Part shown: positions 6,779 to 14,528 of the stretch, in pieces
Layout: each line of letters begins with the position of its first letter
Position numbering within the stretch: the first letter of the stretch is position 1
Assembly: GCF_900115735.1 (NCBI RefSeq)
Contig: NZ_FOXO01000024.1
Coordinates: 1 to 64,000 of the forward strand
Direction of reading: 5' to 3'
Source of the DNA: Butyrivibrio proteoclasticus
GTDB lineage: Bacteria > Bacillota > Clostridia > Lachnospirales > Lachnospiraceae
Length of the DNA: 64,000 bases
Program-made: the position numbers and the translations under genes
Notes under the pieces: model-generated
Seen by the model: only the letters and a program-made list of their open reading frames with translations
What the model was told of the DNA's origin: nothing
The model's database searches: none

Positions 6779-8053
6779 GTGAAAAGCATATTGAAATCCC
6801 CTTCAGATAAGATTAATATTTCTTTAGAAGATTCTTTAGAAGATGCTCGTAATGAATATATGAAGCACGAAAAAGAAATTATAATCGGTAACTATACTCT
6901 TCCTTCAAAACCTTCAAAAGATGGCTATTATAGAGTATATGTATCCGACAAACAGGCAAAGAACGGGAGAAAACAATTAAGCGCCAAAAGTCTAGAATAT
7001 CTAGCAGATAAGATTTATAAGCATGAAAAAGGAATCGATGGTTGTGCTAAAAAAACTTTTTCAGATGTCTTTCATATTGTCGAAAGCGAAAAGCTTAGAT
7101 ATATAAAGAATACGGAAAAGTTATTATCAGCACAGAACACGGCATCAAAGCACCGCTTCGAATATAACCGCTTTTTCAAGGGTACAATCTTTGAAACATT
7201 GTTCATTGATGAAATCGACAAGCGTGATATTGAAAATGTTATTATAACCAACCTTCAAAAGTATGACATAAATAAAAAAGCTTTTAATGGTATGATTTCA
7301 ATTATCCGCTCGGTATTTAAACTCGCATATTATGAGTATTGGATTACTGACAATGTTTTTCTTAGGATTGATTTACGAAAATTTAGCGGAATGCTTGCAG
7401 AAACCACACCAGCTTCAGATAGAGTCTATTCTGAAAAAGAATTATCTCAAATTCTAGATTATATCAGGCAATATCAGCAGGAGAATCCATCATATATGCC
7501 TGCATATGCATTAGAATTACAGATTCTTATGGGATTACGAAGGGGTGAAATCCCGCCTTTGATGTGGAGTGATATTCAAAACGGCTGTATTTCCATCAAC
7601 AAAGAGCAGATCACAGTTAAAACTACTGCCTCTTGTAAACAGCACTGTACTATTGTTAATCACACCAAGACTCACAAGAACCGGCTTTTTCCTGTAACCA
7701 ATGATATAGAGTCATTTTTGAAAAAGCTTAGGAAAGTACATCTCGTTCATAACCTGAATAGTATGTATCTGTTTCCTTATGCAACATCAACTGGTGTAAT
7801 ATCCAATAGTATCGTGTACTCATTCTATGCTAGAGTAATTGATAACCTCGGTCTGAAAAAGAAGGATTTAATTATGGGGCCTCACTCTTTCAGACGAAAT
7901 GCTATAACTGATGTTGTTAACGCAAGCAACGGTAATATGACCCTTGCATCGCAGCTCTTTGGCAATAGCCCACTTGTAGCAAATCAAAATTATTATACTG
8001 GCGTTGATATGAATTCCGCTATTACTGCATTAAATAGCAGAAAATTGTCTTAA
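6779..8053 (+). CDS. int: tyrosine recombinase / integrase
   Basis: A 424-residue integrase. The GTG at 6779 is preferred because AGGAGAAG lies 9 nt upstream; an in-frame ATG at 6734 has no binding site. The order is an N-terminal arm-binding region of about 70 residues, a SAM-like core-binding domain (about 90-205) and a catalytic domain (about 215-424). Catalytic residues are Arg in GLRRGE (about 254), a Lys in the TKTHKNR hairpin, His369 and Arg372 in PHSFRR, and the nucleophile Tyr in NYYTGVD (405/406). It resembles the Tn916/ICE integrase family. It ends 85 bp before attR, as is usual for elements that insert into the 3' end of a tRNA gene, and its stop codon lies inside the first TTAACCA arm site. 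Confidence 0.92.
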   Translation: MKSILKSPSDKINISLEDSLEDARNEYMKHEKEIIIGNYTLPSKPSKDGYYRVYVSDKQAKNGRKQLSAKSLEYLADKIYKHEKGIDGCAKKTFSDVFHIVESEKLRYIKNTEKLLSAQNTASKHRFEYNRFFKGTIFETLFIDEIDKRDIENVIITNLQKYDINKKAFNGMISIIRSVFKLAYYEYWITDNVFLRIDLRKFSGMLAETTPASDRVYSEKELSQILDYIRQYQQENPSYMPAYALELQILMGLRRGEIPPLMWSDIQNGCISINKEQITVKTTASCKQHCTIVNHTKTHKNRLFPVTNDIESFLKKLRKVHLVHNLNSMYLFPYATSTGVISNSIVYSFYARVIDNLGLKKKDLIMGPHSFRRNAITDVVNASNGNMTLASQLFGNSPLVANQNYYTGVDMNSAITALNSRKLS

Positions 8054-8079
8054 CCAAATCTTAACCAGATTTTTAACCA
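8050..8079. promoter_or_regulatory. right integrase arm-type sites (TTAACCA x3)
   Basis: TTAACCA at 8050, 8061 and 8073, spaced 11 and 12 bp, plus a degenerate copy near 8085. The left end carries the same word twice with 11-bp spacing. The end-specific repetition and helical phasing suggest integrase binding sites. Confidence 0.6.
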
Positions 8080-8090
8080 AAATTCAAACC

Positions 8091-8127
8091 AATAAAAAAC
8101 GGAAGTCCAGTATTTATCTGAACTTCC
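8091..8127 (-). terminator. tRNA-Ser terminator supplied by the element
   Basis: Stem GGAAGT-CAG/CTG-ACTTCC (8101-8110 and 8118-8127), followed on the minus strand by TTTTTTATT. It replaces the native terminator at 636-661, which integration moved away from the tRNA gene. Confidence 0.75.
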
Positions 8128-8138
8128 ATCTTCTTAGC

Positions 8139-8163
8139 TAAACGGAGAAAGCGGGATTTGAAC
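8139..8163. repeat. attR, 25-bp direct repeat in tRNA-Ser 3' end
   Basis: Identical to 662-686. It covers the acceptor stem and part of the T arm of tRNA-Ser, so insertion leaves the tRNA sequence intact. Confidence 0.9.
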
Positions 8164-8230
8164 CCGCGCACCGCGCGAACGGTCTACACCCTTAGCAGGG
8201 GCGCCTCTTCAGCCACTTGAGTATTTCTCC
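8143..8230 (-). tRNA. tRNA-Ser(GCT)
   Basis: An 88-nt class II tRNA. The acceptor GGAGAAA pairs with TTTCTCC and the discriminator is G. The anticodon loop is CTGCTAA (anticodon GCT, reads AGC/AGU) on a CGCCC/GGGTG stem. It has the long variable arm typical of serine and the T loop GGTTCAAATCC. CCA is not encoded. It is the integration target of the element. Confidence 0.95.
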
Positions 8231-8304
8231 ATGCCTGAATCCCTCTACCAATATGTGGTTTTGAACTCATGCGTTTATGTTAATTAACCAAAACGCAAGT
8301 TTAA

Positions 8305-8333
8305 TTATACAAATACGTGGACCCTTTGTCAAT
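8305..8333 (-). promoter_or_regulatory. tRNA-Ser promoter
   Basis: On the minus strand, TTGACA (8328-8333) and TATAAT (8305-8310) are separated by exactly 17 bp: a full consensus promoter about 70 bp upstream of the tRNA. Confidence 0.85.
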
Positions 8334-8350
8334 TGTTTTCTCACTATTTA

Positions 8351-8968
8351 TTACATGCCATATTTCTTTAAATCAACTTTCCCATTTATAACTTCCACGC
8401 CTTCTTGCATGAGGAGGCGTTCCTGAACCCCTTCACCAAAAGCAAAATTACCCGCGAGTTTTCCCTTGGAATTGACTACTCTAAAGCATGGTATGTTATC
8501 CGGATCCGGATTATTATGCAACGCATTACCTACTGCTCTGCACATTCTTTTATTTCCAGCCATCTCCGCAACCTGGCTATATGTAGCAACGTGTCCCGTG
8601 GGGATTTTTTTCACAGCTTCATATATTCTTTTAGTAGGAGAATCTGTAATAAGGTCATAACTGTAGCCTATCATTCTTTTTATTTCTTCATCAGGGATTG
8701 TGCCATCCAGTATTACAGTGTTCCAGTGTTCTTTATTCTGATGATACGCCGGAATTACAGATTTATATGCTTTTCGCCATAAATCCCGCCAGGCCGGATC
8801 GACTTTTAAGTTGATATTTATATATCCATCTTTTTCATAAGTCCATAAAAAAGCCTTCTTACTCCCTTTTACTCTGACAAGCTGCCAATTTTGTTCTTTA
8901 AATGGTGCTTCTTTATACGTGTCCGGAAAAGATAAACCATATTGTATAACTTCCTCCCTAGTCTTCAT
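8351..8968 (-). CDS. MmcQ/YjbR-MGMT fusion, DNA alkyl-repair-like protein
   Basis: A 205-residue fusion. Residues 1-105 form a MmcQ/YjbR-type domain (FPDTYKEAPFKEQNWQLVRV, then HWNTVILDG). Residues 113-195 form the catalytic domain of O6-alkylguanine-DNA alkyltransferase, with helix-turn-helix YSQVAEMAGNKRMCRAVGNA and the alkyl-acceptor site IPCFRVV, Cys161. The usual PCHR is PCFR here: the acceptor Cys is kept but the His that activates it is Phe. It may therefore be a weak alkyltransferase or a lesion-recognition protein. The ATG at 8968 is chosen because AAAGGAA lies 7 nt upstream. It is probably transcribed alone or after the fumarase genes, which lie on the same strand upstream. Confidence 0.8.
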   Translation of the reverse strand: MKTREEVIQYGLSFPDTYKEAPFKEQNWQLVRVKGSKKAFLWTYEKDGYININLKVDPAWRDLWRKAYKSVIPAYHQNKEHWNTVILDGTIPDEEIKRMIGYSYDLITDSPTKRIYEAVKKIPTGHVATYSQVAEMAGNKRMCRAVGNALHNNPDPDNIPCFRVVNSKGKLAGNFAFGEGVQERLLMQEGVEVINGKVDLKKYGM

Positions 8969-9001
8969 TTCAATTCCTTTCCACATCTTAAGAATCAACT
9001 T

Positions 9002-9577
9002 CTAAAGTATCTTTTTGCCTGCAGTTTCATAGAGATTATTTCCCTTTGAATCAATTACTACAATTGCAGGAAATCGCTCAACTTTGAGTTTTCTGATAGC
9101 TTCGGTACCAAGATCATCGTAGGCAATTACTTCGGATTCAACAATTGCTTTAGATAAAAGAGCTCCCGCTCCGCCTATGGCTGCAAAATAAACTGCCCCG
9201 TTTCTGATCATGGCATCTATTACTTTATTGGACCTTTTTCCTTTGCCAATCATTCCGCTAAGACCGAGATCAAGAAGAGAAGGGGTATATTTATCCATTC
9301 TGCTAGCGGTTGTCGGTCCCGCCGAACCTATTGGGCGGCCTTCTCTAGCAGGTGATGGTCCCATATAGTAAATGAGATTTCCTTCCACGCTAATTGGAAG
9401 CGGTTTTCCTTCAGCAAGCGCCTTAGCCATTCGCTTATGAGCAGCATCTCTTGCAGTGTATATCGTCCCTGTGATATAAACCATATCACCAGCCCTAAGC
9501 TCCTTCATTTTACTTTTATCTACCGGTGCCTGTAATTCTATATCCATATTATTGTTTTCCATATTCTGTAAATTCAT
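9002..9577 (-). CDS. fumarate hydratase class I, beta subunit
   Basis: A 191-residue protein matching the C-terminal (beta) part of class I Fe-S hydro-lyases. It has the swivelling-domain signatures LRAGDMVYITGTIYTARDAAHKR, YMGPSPAR, GSAGPTTASRMDKY, IGKGKRS and YFAAIGGAGALL. With the alpha subunit just upstream it should interconvert fumarate and malate in the cytosol. The start is uncertain: no strong binding site precedes 9577, and Met codons at residues 6 and 11 are alternatives. It lies 85 bp after the alpha gene, so the two form an operon. Confidence 0.92.
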   Translation of the reverse strand: MNLQNMENNNMDIELQAPVDKSKMKELRAGDMVYITGTIYTARDAAHKRMAKALAEGKPLPISVEGNLIYYMGPSPAREGRPIGSAGPTTASRMDKYTPSLLDLGLSGMIGKGKRSNKVIDAMIRNGAVYFAAIGGAGALLSKAIVESEVIAYDDLGTEAIRKLKVERFPAIVVIDSKGNNLYETAGKKIL

Positions 9578-9662
9578 TTATCTCATTTTTTCTTTCAACT
9601 TTGTTTAGCAGCGCTTATATACTATATTCTTTTCTCCTATATTGTTCCAAGAACATATGAGA

Positions 9663-10505
9663 TCAGATTGTTTTAGTCACATGCCTGTTCACATGACAGC
9701 ATATATTTACTGCCACAGGAAGTCCTGCAATATGCGTCGCATAAGTGTTGATATTTACTGCAAGGGCTGTTATTTTCCCACCCAAACCAGCCGGGCCAAT
9801 GCCTGTCAGATTAATCAAATCAAGTATTTCTTCTTCCATTTCACGAACATATTCTATATCTGAGTGCTCTCCAACAGGCCTTGTCAAAGCTTCTTTGGCC
9901 ATTTCTGCACATTTCTCAAATGTTCCACCAATTCCAACTCCCACTACCATAGGTGGGCACGCGTTTGGTCCTGCATCTCTCACAGCCCTTACAACTGCTG
10001 CTTTGACACCTTCTTCGCCATCAGCAGGCTTAAGCATAAATACACGGCTCATGTTTTCTGAACCAAACCCTTTAGGCGCACAGGTGATTGTAACCTTATC
10101 CCCGGCAACTATATCATAATGAATAACAGCAGGTGTATTATCACCTGTATTCTCTCTGATCAGTGGATCGCTAACGACTGACTTTCTAAGATACCCTTTT
10201 GTATAGCCTTGGCGAACCCCCTCATTTATTGCGTCATTTAAATTTCCACCAACAAAGTGTACATCCTGTCCCACTTTAAAAAAGAACACCGCCATTCCCG
10301 TGTCCTGGCATATTGGAATCTGTTCATTTTCTGCAATCTGAAGATTCTCCTGAAGCTGGGCAAAGATCTTTTTTCCGAGTTCAGAATCTTCATCCTTTTC
10401 TGCTTTATCAAGCGCTTTCTGCATATCAGACGAAAGTCTGTAATTAGCACTGATACACATATCTTTTACAATTTGTGTTATTTCTGAAACGTTTATCTCG
10501 CGCAT
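9663..10505 (-). CDS. fumarate hydratase class I, alpha subunit
   Basis: A 280-residue catalytic subunit with the Fe-S cluster signatures of class I fumarase/tartrate dehydratase: PICQDTGMAVFF, ENTGDNTPAVIHYD, CAPKGFGSENMSR, NACPPMVVGVGIGGTFE and GIGPAGLGGK. The cysteines of the 4Fe-4S cluster are in the expected places. The start has AGAGG 6 nt upstream. Two-subunit, oxygen-sensitive fumarases are normal in clostridia, where they work in the reductive or propionate/succinate branch. The C-terminus (VAVNICCHVNRHVTKTI) is typical. Confidence 0.93.
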   Translation of the reverse strand: MREINVSEITQIVKDMCISANYRLSSDMQKALDKAEKDEDSELGKKIFAQLQENLQIAENEQIPICQDTGMAVFFFKVGQDVHFVGGNLNDAINEGVRQGYTKGYLRKSVVSDPLIRENTGDNTPAVIHYDIVAGDKVTITCAPKGFGSENMSRVFMLKPADGEEGVKAAVVRAVRDAGPNACPPMVVGVGIGGTFEKCAEMAKEALTRPVGEHSDIEYVREMEEEILDLINLTGIGPAGLGGKITALAVNINTYATHIAGLPVAVNICCHVNRHVTKTI

Positions 10506-10574
10506 TTAAACCTCTTGTACGTTAATCATTTTAGTCTACCTAATGTATCAGCCATATATAATATGTGGATAATA

Positions 10575-10610
10575 GAAAAATAAGTAGACCCACAGTATGT
10601 GAATCTACTT
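10575..10610 (-). terminator. terminator of the flavodoxin-rhomboid-HIT operon
   Basis: AAGTAGA and TCTACTT arms (10582-10588, 10604-10610) with partial pairing in between, then TATTTTT on the minus strand. It lies just after the HIT gene. Confidence 0.75.
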
Positions 10611-10617
10611 AATATAA

Positions 10618-11022
10618 TCAGCCAATAATTGTATCTTTAATCTTAACAAGCTCTTCAGCCGAAGGACTTGTAGGATTCCAAAGAATCTTTTGTCCGTCAT
10701 TTTCATATCTTGGAATTACGTGAAGATGAAAATGCATAACAGTCTGACCTGCTACAGGTCCGTTGTTCTGCACAAGATTAAGTCCATCGCATGCAAGTTT
10801 CTCTTTCATAAGACCTGCTACTTTTTTAGCAACTTTAATTGCTCCTGCTGCCTTTTCTTCAGGAATTTCAAAAAGATCTGCGTAATGCTCCTTAGGAAGG
10901 ACCAATGCGTGTCCCTTTGTTGCAGGGCCGTTGTCCAAAATTACTCTGAAATCGTTATCCTCATATATTGTGTTTGATGGAATCTCTCCATTTGCAATTT
11001 TACAAAAAATACATCCGTCCAT
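10618..11022 (-). CDS. HIT family purine nucleotide phosphoramidase
   Basis: A 134-residue histidine-triad protein. It begins CIFCKIANGEIPS, typical of the Hint branch, and ends with the active-site triad MHFHLHVIPRY. Hint proteins hydrolyse AMP-lysine or similar phosphoramidates in the cytosol; the physiological substrate is unclear. Its ATG overlaps the rhomboid stop codon by one base (TAATG), so the two genes are translationally coupled. A terminator follows directly. Confidence 0.93.
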   Translation of the reverse strand: MDGCIFCKIANGEIPSNTIYEDNDFRVILDNGPATKGHALVLPKEHYADLFEIPEEKAAGAIKVAKKVAGLMKEKLACDGLNLVQNNGPVAGQTVMHFHLHVIPRYENDGQKILWNPTSPSAEELVKIKDTIIG

Positions 11023-11654
11023 TATGCCAAGCCCTCCATAACTTTATTATTGCTAAATACTATTATATTTATAACCCCCAGCACAAATCCTGTAAGAAAT
11101 CCTCCCAGATGCGCCGGTGTATTTGCTCCCTTTTGAAAAAAGCACGCTTCAACTATAAAAACTAATAAAAACAACATTCTTACAGCGGTTCCTCTGTTTT
11201 TCAGAAAGGTCGTTCTGTTGGCAATGATCCAGGCAGCCAAGAATCCCACAATCCCCATAATAGCACCGCTTGCTCCAATAGAGAACCATGTGAGGTTGTT
11301 CTTAACCTCGTAGGCCATAGATAGGATATTGCCAAAAAATCCCGATAGCAGGTAAAGAACTACATAAAATAAATGTCCTGTGTAATTCTCAACAACCGCT
11401 CCAACAAGAATTAAAATCGCCATATTGTTGCAGATGTGATCAATATCAGCATGAAGAAACATGGCCGTAAAAATCCTGTAAAACTCTCCTTCACCCAATA
11501 TTCTCTCTGTTACCATTGCGCCATCAGCATACATCCATTTGGTAATATGCTGACTCAATATATATATGATTACATTCAAAAGAAATATGGCAATACTTAC
11601 GTAAGCTTGTTTATAGATTTGTTTCTGTCTTTCCCAAAATTCTTCTTCCTGCAT
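11022..11654 (-). CDS. rhomboid family intramembrane serine protease
   Basis: A 210-residue polytopic membrane protein with the rhomboid signatures: HADIDHICNNMAIL in TM2, the catalytic serine in GASGAIMG, and the catalytic histidine in TPAHLGGFLTGFVLG. The ATG at 11654 follows GGGGA at good spacing; a TTG four codons upstream is less likely. It lies 15 bp after the flavodoxin/SCP2 gene and is coupled to the HIT gene. Rhomboids cleave within transmembrane helices of other proteins; no substrate is evident here. Confidence 0.92.
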   Translation of the reverse strand: MQEEEFWERQKQIYKQAYVSIAIFLLNVIIYILSQHITKWMYADGAMVTERILGEGEFYRIFTAMFLHADIDHICNNMAILILVGAVVENYTGHLFYVVLYLLSGFFGNILSMAYEVKNNLTWFSIGASGAIMGIVGFLAAWIIANRTTFLKNRGTAVRMLFLLVFIVEACFFQKGANTPAHLGGFLTGFVLGVINIIVFSNNKVMEGLA

Positions 11655-11668
11655 ATCTGTCCCCAAAA

Positions 11669-12688
11669 TTATGAGCCTTTAGTTTCCATAAGTTCAAAGA
11701 GCTGGTCCATGCTTCTAAGGAGTTTAAAATCTCCCTTCATCTTTATACTTCCGGCCATAAAGGCTCTTTGAAATGTCATATGTCCATCAAGAATTTCCTC
11801 GAAGATTTTCTGGTCTGTGGAGATTACCACATCGCACCCTTCCTCTTCAGCCACACGACAGCTACACTTTGAATTGTTTATATCTATAATAATAGGCTTA
11901 AGCTTGCCACCCTCAACAAAGTTTATTCTATACTTGGCAGTCAGACCTGCTACAGGTGTGAACTTCTTTAAAAGAACTTTTGCATATTCCTCTGAGTTAC
12001 CTGATGCTGCGCCATCCTGCCCCATCTTATCCCTAAAAATACTGGCAAGTTCCTGAAGATCTTCCTTTTGTTTTTTTACATATTTGTCATCTGACGCATA
12101 TTCCGAAAGCTGCTCAGACTCCTGCGGTGTAAGATCAATGCTGTTGGCAATTGCCACTTTATTGATAACCGCCTGATTGCTGGCAGGGAAAACAGGCATC
12201 TTCTGATTTATAGTCCTGTAAATATTCTCAGCTTTTTTATCTATTATCTTGGAATACTCAGAACTGTTCTCAAGTTTGGTAGTATCCGCTATGTACCCAC
12301 AGATTCCCTCGCAAGGAAGTCCGCCGAGCATTTCCCAGGCTGCCGCAAGGCTCATCATCCCTTCGCGTTCTCCGTGTGTTGTTGACATAACAACCGGTGA
12401 CATATAAATCTGCTTTATTTTCTCTTTATCACCGTAAAGCCAGCAGGCATCCAAAAACTGCATCATGTACCCGCCAACGCCGAACCATTCAACTGTAGAT
12501 GCCAAAATAACTCCATCTGCATCCTTTAAAGTGTTGGGCAAAGCAGTAATGCCGTTTCTCTGCTCATAGAGATTATACTGCTGAACCTTTACATTTAATT
12601 CCGTTAAAACTGCTGTAATCTGCGAGATAACGCATAAGGTAGGATCATCAATGATTCCCCTTCCTCCATAATAGATATTAATATTCAT
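11669..12688 (-). CDS. NADPH-dependent FMN reductase-like / SCP2 fusion protein
   Basis: A 339-residue two-domain protein. Residues 1-170 form a flavodoxin-like fold (MNINIYYGGRG, DGVILASTVEWFGVGGYMMQFLD, MSPVVMSTTHGEREG) of the NAD(P)H-dependent oxidoreductase type. Residues about 235-335 form an SCP2 sterol-carrier-like lipid-binding domain (AKYRINFVEGGKLKPIIIDI, VVISTDQKIFEEILDG, GSIKMKGDFKLL). Such fusions are seen in clostridia; the reaction is unknown. GGAGGGG precedes the ATG. It follows the pilus FHA gene by 38 bp and heads the group with rhomboid and HIT, so it could share the long upstream transcript. Confidence 0.82.
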   Translation of the reverse strand: MNINIYYGGRGIIDDPTLCVISQITAVLTELNVKVQQYNLYEQRNGITALPNTLKDADGVILASTVEWFGVGGYMMQFLDACWLYGDKEKIKQIYMSPVVMSTTHGEREGMMSLAAAWEMLGGLPCEGICGYIADTTKLENSSEYSKIIDKKAENIYRTINQKMPVFPASNQAVINKVAIANSIDLTPQESEQLSEYASDDKYVKKQKEDLQELASIFRDKMGQDGAASGNSEEYAKVLLKKFTPVAGLTAKYRINFVEGGKLKPIIIDINNSKCSCRVAEEEGCDVVISTDQKIFEEILDGHMTFQRAFMAGSIKMKGDFKLLRSMDQLFELMETKGS

Positions 12689-12726
12689 GAATACCCCTCC
12701 AACCAGTTAAAAATAGTATATCACAT

Positions 12727-14091
12727 TTATCGGAGGTCAAAACATATTCTGCCTAATTTAACCTCGTCTCCTTCATCAATATAAGTCTTTTTCTGAGCCG
12801 CTATTTTTAATCCATTAACAAAAGAACCGTTGGTAGAGCCAAGATCGATAAGAGCAATGCCATTCTGGTCTTTAACGATTCTGCAATGCATTCTTGAGAT
12901 ACTGTTGTCGGGAATGATACTATCGACACAGCCCTGCATTTTCCCTATTGTTATAGGAAGTTTATCAAGACATATCCGTATTGTCTTATCAAGGTTTGTA
13001 CTGTAAAGGGTCATGGCTTTTTCATCCGTATCTGTAAGGACAATTGTCGCTCCATCGCAGCAATCATTCTGATTCTCGTGTGTGTTTTTTTCGGAAAAAG
13101 ATGAAGTTACTCTTACCGGTGCTTTATAGGCTTCATAATTTTCGTCTTCATAGTCATTGTAGTCTTCATAAGTCTCCTCAGCATCCACATCTTCCAAAGC
13201 TTTGTCTCCTTTTGAAATTTTGTGCCCATTCATGGTTTTGATCCCATCTATGAGCGCCACTGCTCCTGTGATTCCTGATACGAGCATAATTCCAATAGAT
13301 AAAAGGCTCTCTTCCTTTGTGAGAATATAGTTCATCCTCACATACATTATCCCTGCAATGACCGCTATGAACATAAAAAAGAAAAGGATCTGCACTTTTC
13401 CACTAAGAACCCTTTTCGAGCGCTCCATTCTGCTCTCTTCCACGACTTCATCTTCCTGTTCTTCAATATCAAAATTCTCATACGCATTGTAATCCTCATT
13501 TGTGGTTTCCTTATTGTAAATAACAGGCTTTATTTCCCTGACTCCCTCGTTTTTCCCAAGGATATCTTCCAATATATCAAGAATAAGCATCTCTTTTATA
13601 TGAGCTTTATCACATAAATCATAGATTATATCAACAGCCCCCTCGTCATCATGATCTACAATATCAAGAAGTTGCTCCGCAAATTCTTCAAAACTCTTTT
13701 GTTCCTTGAGATATGGGTAATACATAAAGCAACATTCTCCGGAAGAAAGATTTATGAACACATTTTTTGTATCAAGAACTATGCCCTCTTCTCCCATCAG
13801 AAATTCTGAAAGGTTCTCCATCATTTCTTTCATATCTGATAAAAGTTTTATTAGCTGCTCCTTGTTAAGCCCCTTAGCAGAGTATCTGTCTGCAATATTC
13901 AACATGGATGTAATGTCGTAATACAGAAAGCTTTCCTGATTGATTGCCCGCACATTACATTTCAAAAGTCTTTTCACTCTTCCACTTTCAAGGATTTTCA
14001 GCTGATATCTAGCGTCTTTATTACTATCATCATTGCCGCAATTGCAGACCATATAGCTATGCTTTAAATCTCTGTAAAATTTAAATTCCAT
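12727..14091 (-). CDS. FHA domain protein of the Tad pilus locus (DUF6382-like)
   Basis: A 454-residue protein. Residues 1-190 resemble the DUF6382 domain, found N-terminal to FHA in Lachnospiraceae (YMVCNCGNDDSNKDARYQLKI, YPYLKEQKSFEEFAEQLL). Two membrane segments lie at about 235-290. A forkhead-associated domain sits at about 375-454, with the phosphothreonine-binding signatures GKMQGCVDSIIP, SISRMHCRI and DLGSTNGSFVNG. FHA domains read phospho-Thr, so this is probably a signalling input to pilus assembly. It is the last gene of the tad cluster, 8 bp after the TadE-like gene. Confidence 0.82.
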   Translation of the reverse strand: MEFKFYRDLKHSYMVCNCGNDDSNKDARYQLKILESGRVKRLLKCNVRAINQESFLYYDITSMLNIADRYSAKGLNKEQLIKLLSDMKEMMENLSEFLMGEEGIVLDTKNVFINLSSGECCFMYYPYLKEQKSFEEFAEQLLDIVDHDDEGAVDIIYDLCDKAHIKEMLILDILEDILGKNEGVREIKPVIYNKETTNEDYNAYENFDIEEQEDEVVEESRMERSKRVLSGKVQILFFFMFIAVIAGIMYVRMNYILTKEESLLSIGIMLVSGITGAVALIDGIKTMNGHKISKGDKALEDVDAEETYEDYNDYEDENYEAYKAPVRVTSSFSEKNTHENQNDCCDGATIVLTDTDEKAMTLYSTNLDKTIRICLDKLPITIGKMQGCVDSIIPDNSISRMHCRIVKDQNGIALIDLGSTNGSFVNGLKIAAQKKTYIDEGDEVKLGRICFDLR

Positions 14092-14099
14092 TTCTTCTC

Positions 14100-14528
14100 C
14101 TATTCTAAGAATCCTTCCCCAATGTCTTTGTATCTCTTTATTTTTCTAATATGTTTGATGCAGGATAAGTCTTTAGCTTTGCCTGCTGCCATGTAATCCC
14201 AGCCAGTCTTGGGCATTAAGAAAAAATTGCCCATGGCGCGTGTTCTTACATTGGCATATCCTCTTACAATCACTTCATTTTCATTAACTTCTGTTTTTAT
14301 AACAGGTTTAGTGCTCCCAAAATATTTATTTCCCAGCTTTTCATCTGTCTTCGTATATTCTTTTGTGTCTAAAATACTTGTCCTGAAAGCAAGGATATAT
14401 GTATCTTGTGACAGTATGCACCTTCCATACAAGTAATAGGCAAAAGAAATAATGATAACAAAAACACATATGGCCATAGGCACAATAAGTGAAGCCTCCA
14501 ATGTCATATATCCTTTTACTTTACGCAA
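14100..14528 (-). CDS. TadE-like minor pseudopilin
   Basis: A 142-residue protein with the class III prepilin-type start KGYMTLEASLIVPMAICVFVII: a short basic leader, Glu at position +5 of the presumed mature protein, and a hydrophobic helix. The rest is short and extracytoplasmic. Its first bases overlap the end of the prepilin peptidase gene, which may be the enzyme that cleaves it. TadE/TadF pseudopilins are needed for Flp pilus assembly. Confidence 0.8.
   Translation of the reverse strand: MRKVKGYMTLEASLIVPMAICVFVIIISFAYYLYGRCILSQDTYILAFRTSILDTKEYTKTDEKLGNKYFGSTKPVIKTEVNENEVIVRGYANVRTRAMGNFFLMPKTGWDYMAAGKAKDLSCIKHIRKIKRYKDIGEGFLE

Larger units (their letters stand above)
662..8163 (+). 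mobile_element. tRNA-Ser-integrated plasmid-like element with CRESS-type Rep
   Basis: A 25-bp identical direct repeat at 662-686 and 8139-8163 bounds a unit of 7477 bp. The right copy is the 3' end of an intact tRNA-Ser; the left copy is a detached duplicate. The integrase gene lies next to the right end, with TTAACCA repeats at both ends. Inside, all on the plus strand, are small membrane and SH3 proteins, a structured non-coding block, four small genes, an HTH protein, a Rep with HUH and SF3 helicase motifs, one small gene and the integrase. There is no relaxase of a recognised conjugative type, no secretion system, and no capsid or terminase. The content fits an integrated pCRESS-like plasmid that can circularise and replicate by rolling circle. 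That interpretation is inference; the boundaries are seen directly. Confidence 0.85.

Noticed and set aside
662..8163. Prophage
   Set aside because: No capsid, portal, terminase, tail or lysis gene; only plasmid-type replication and an integrase are present.
662..8163. Integrative and conjugative element
   Set aside because: No type IV secretion genes, coupling protein or recognised conjugative relaxase; mobilisation by a helper through the Rep cannot be excluded.
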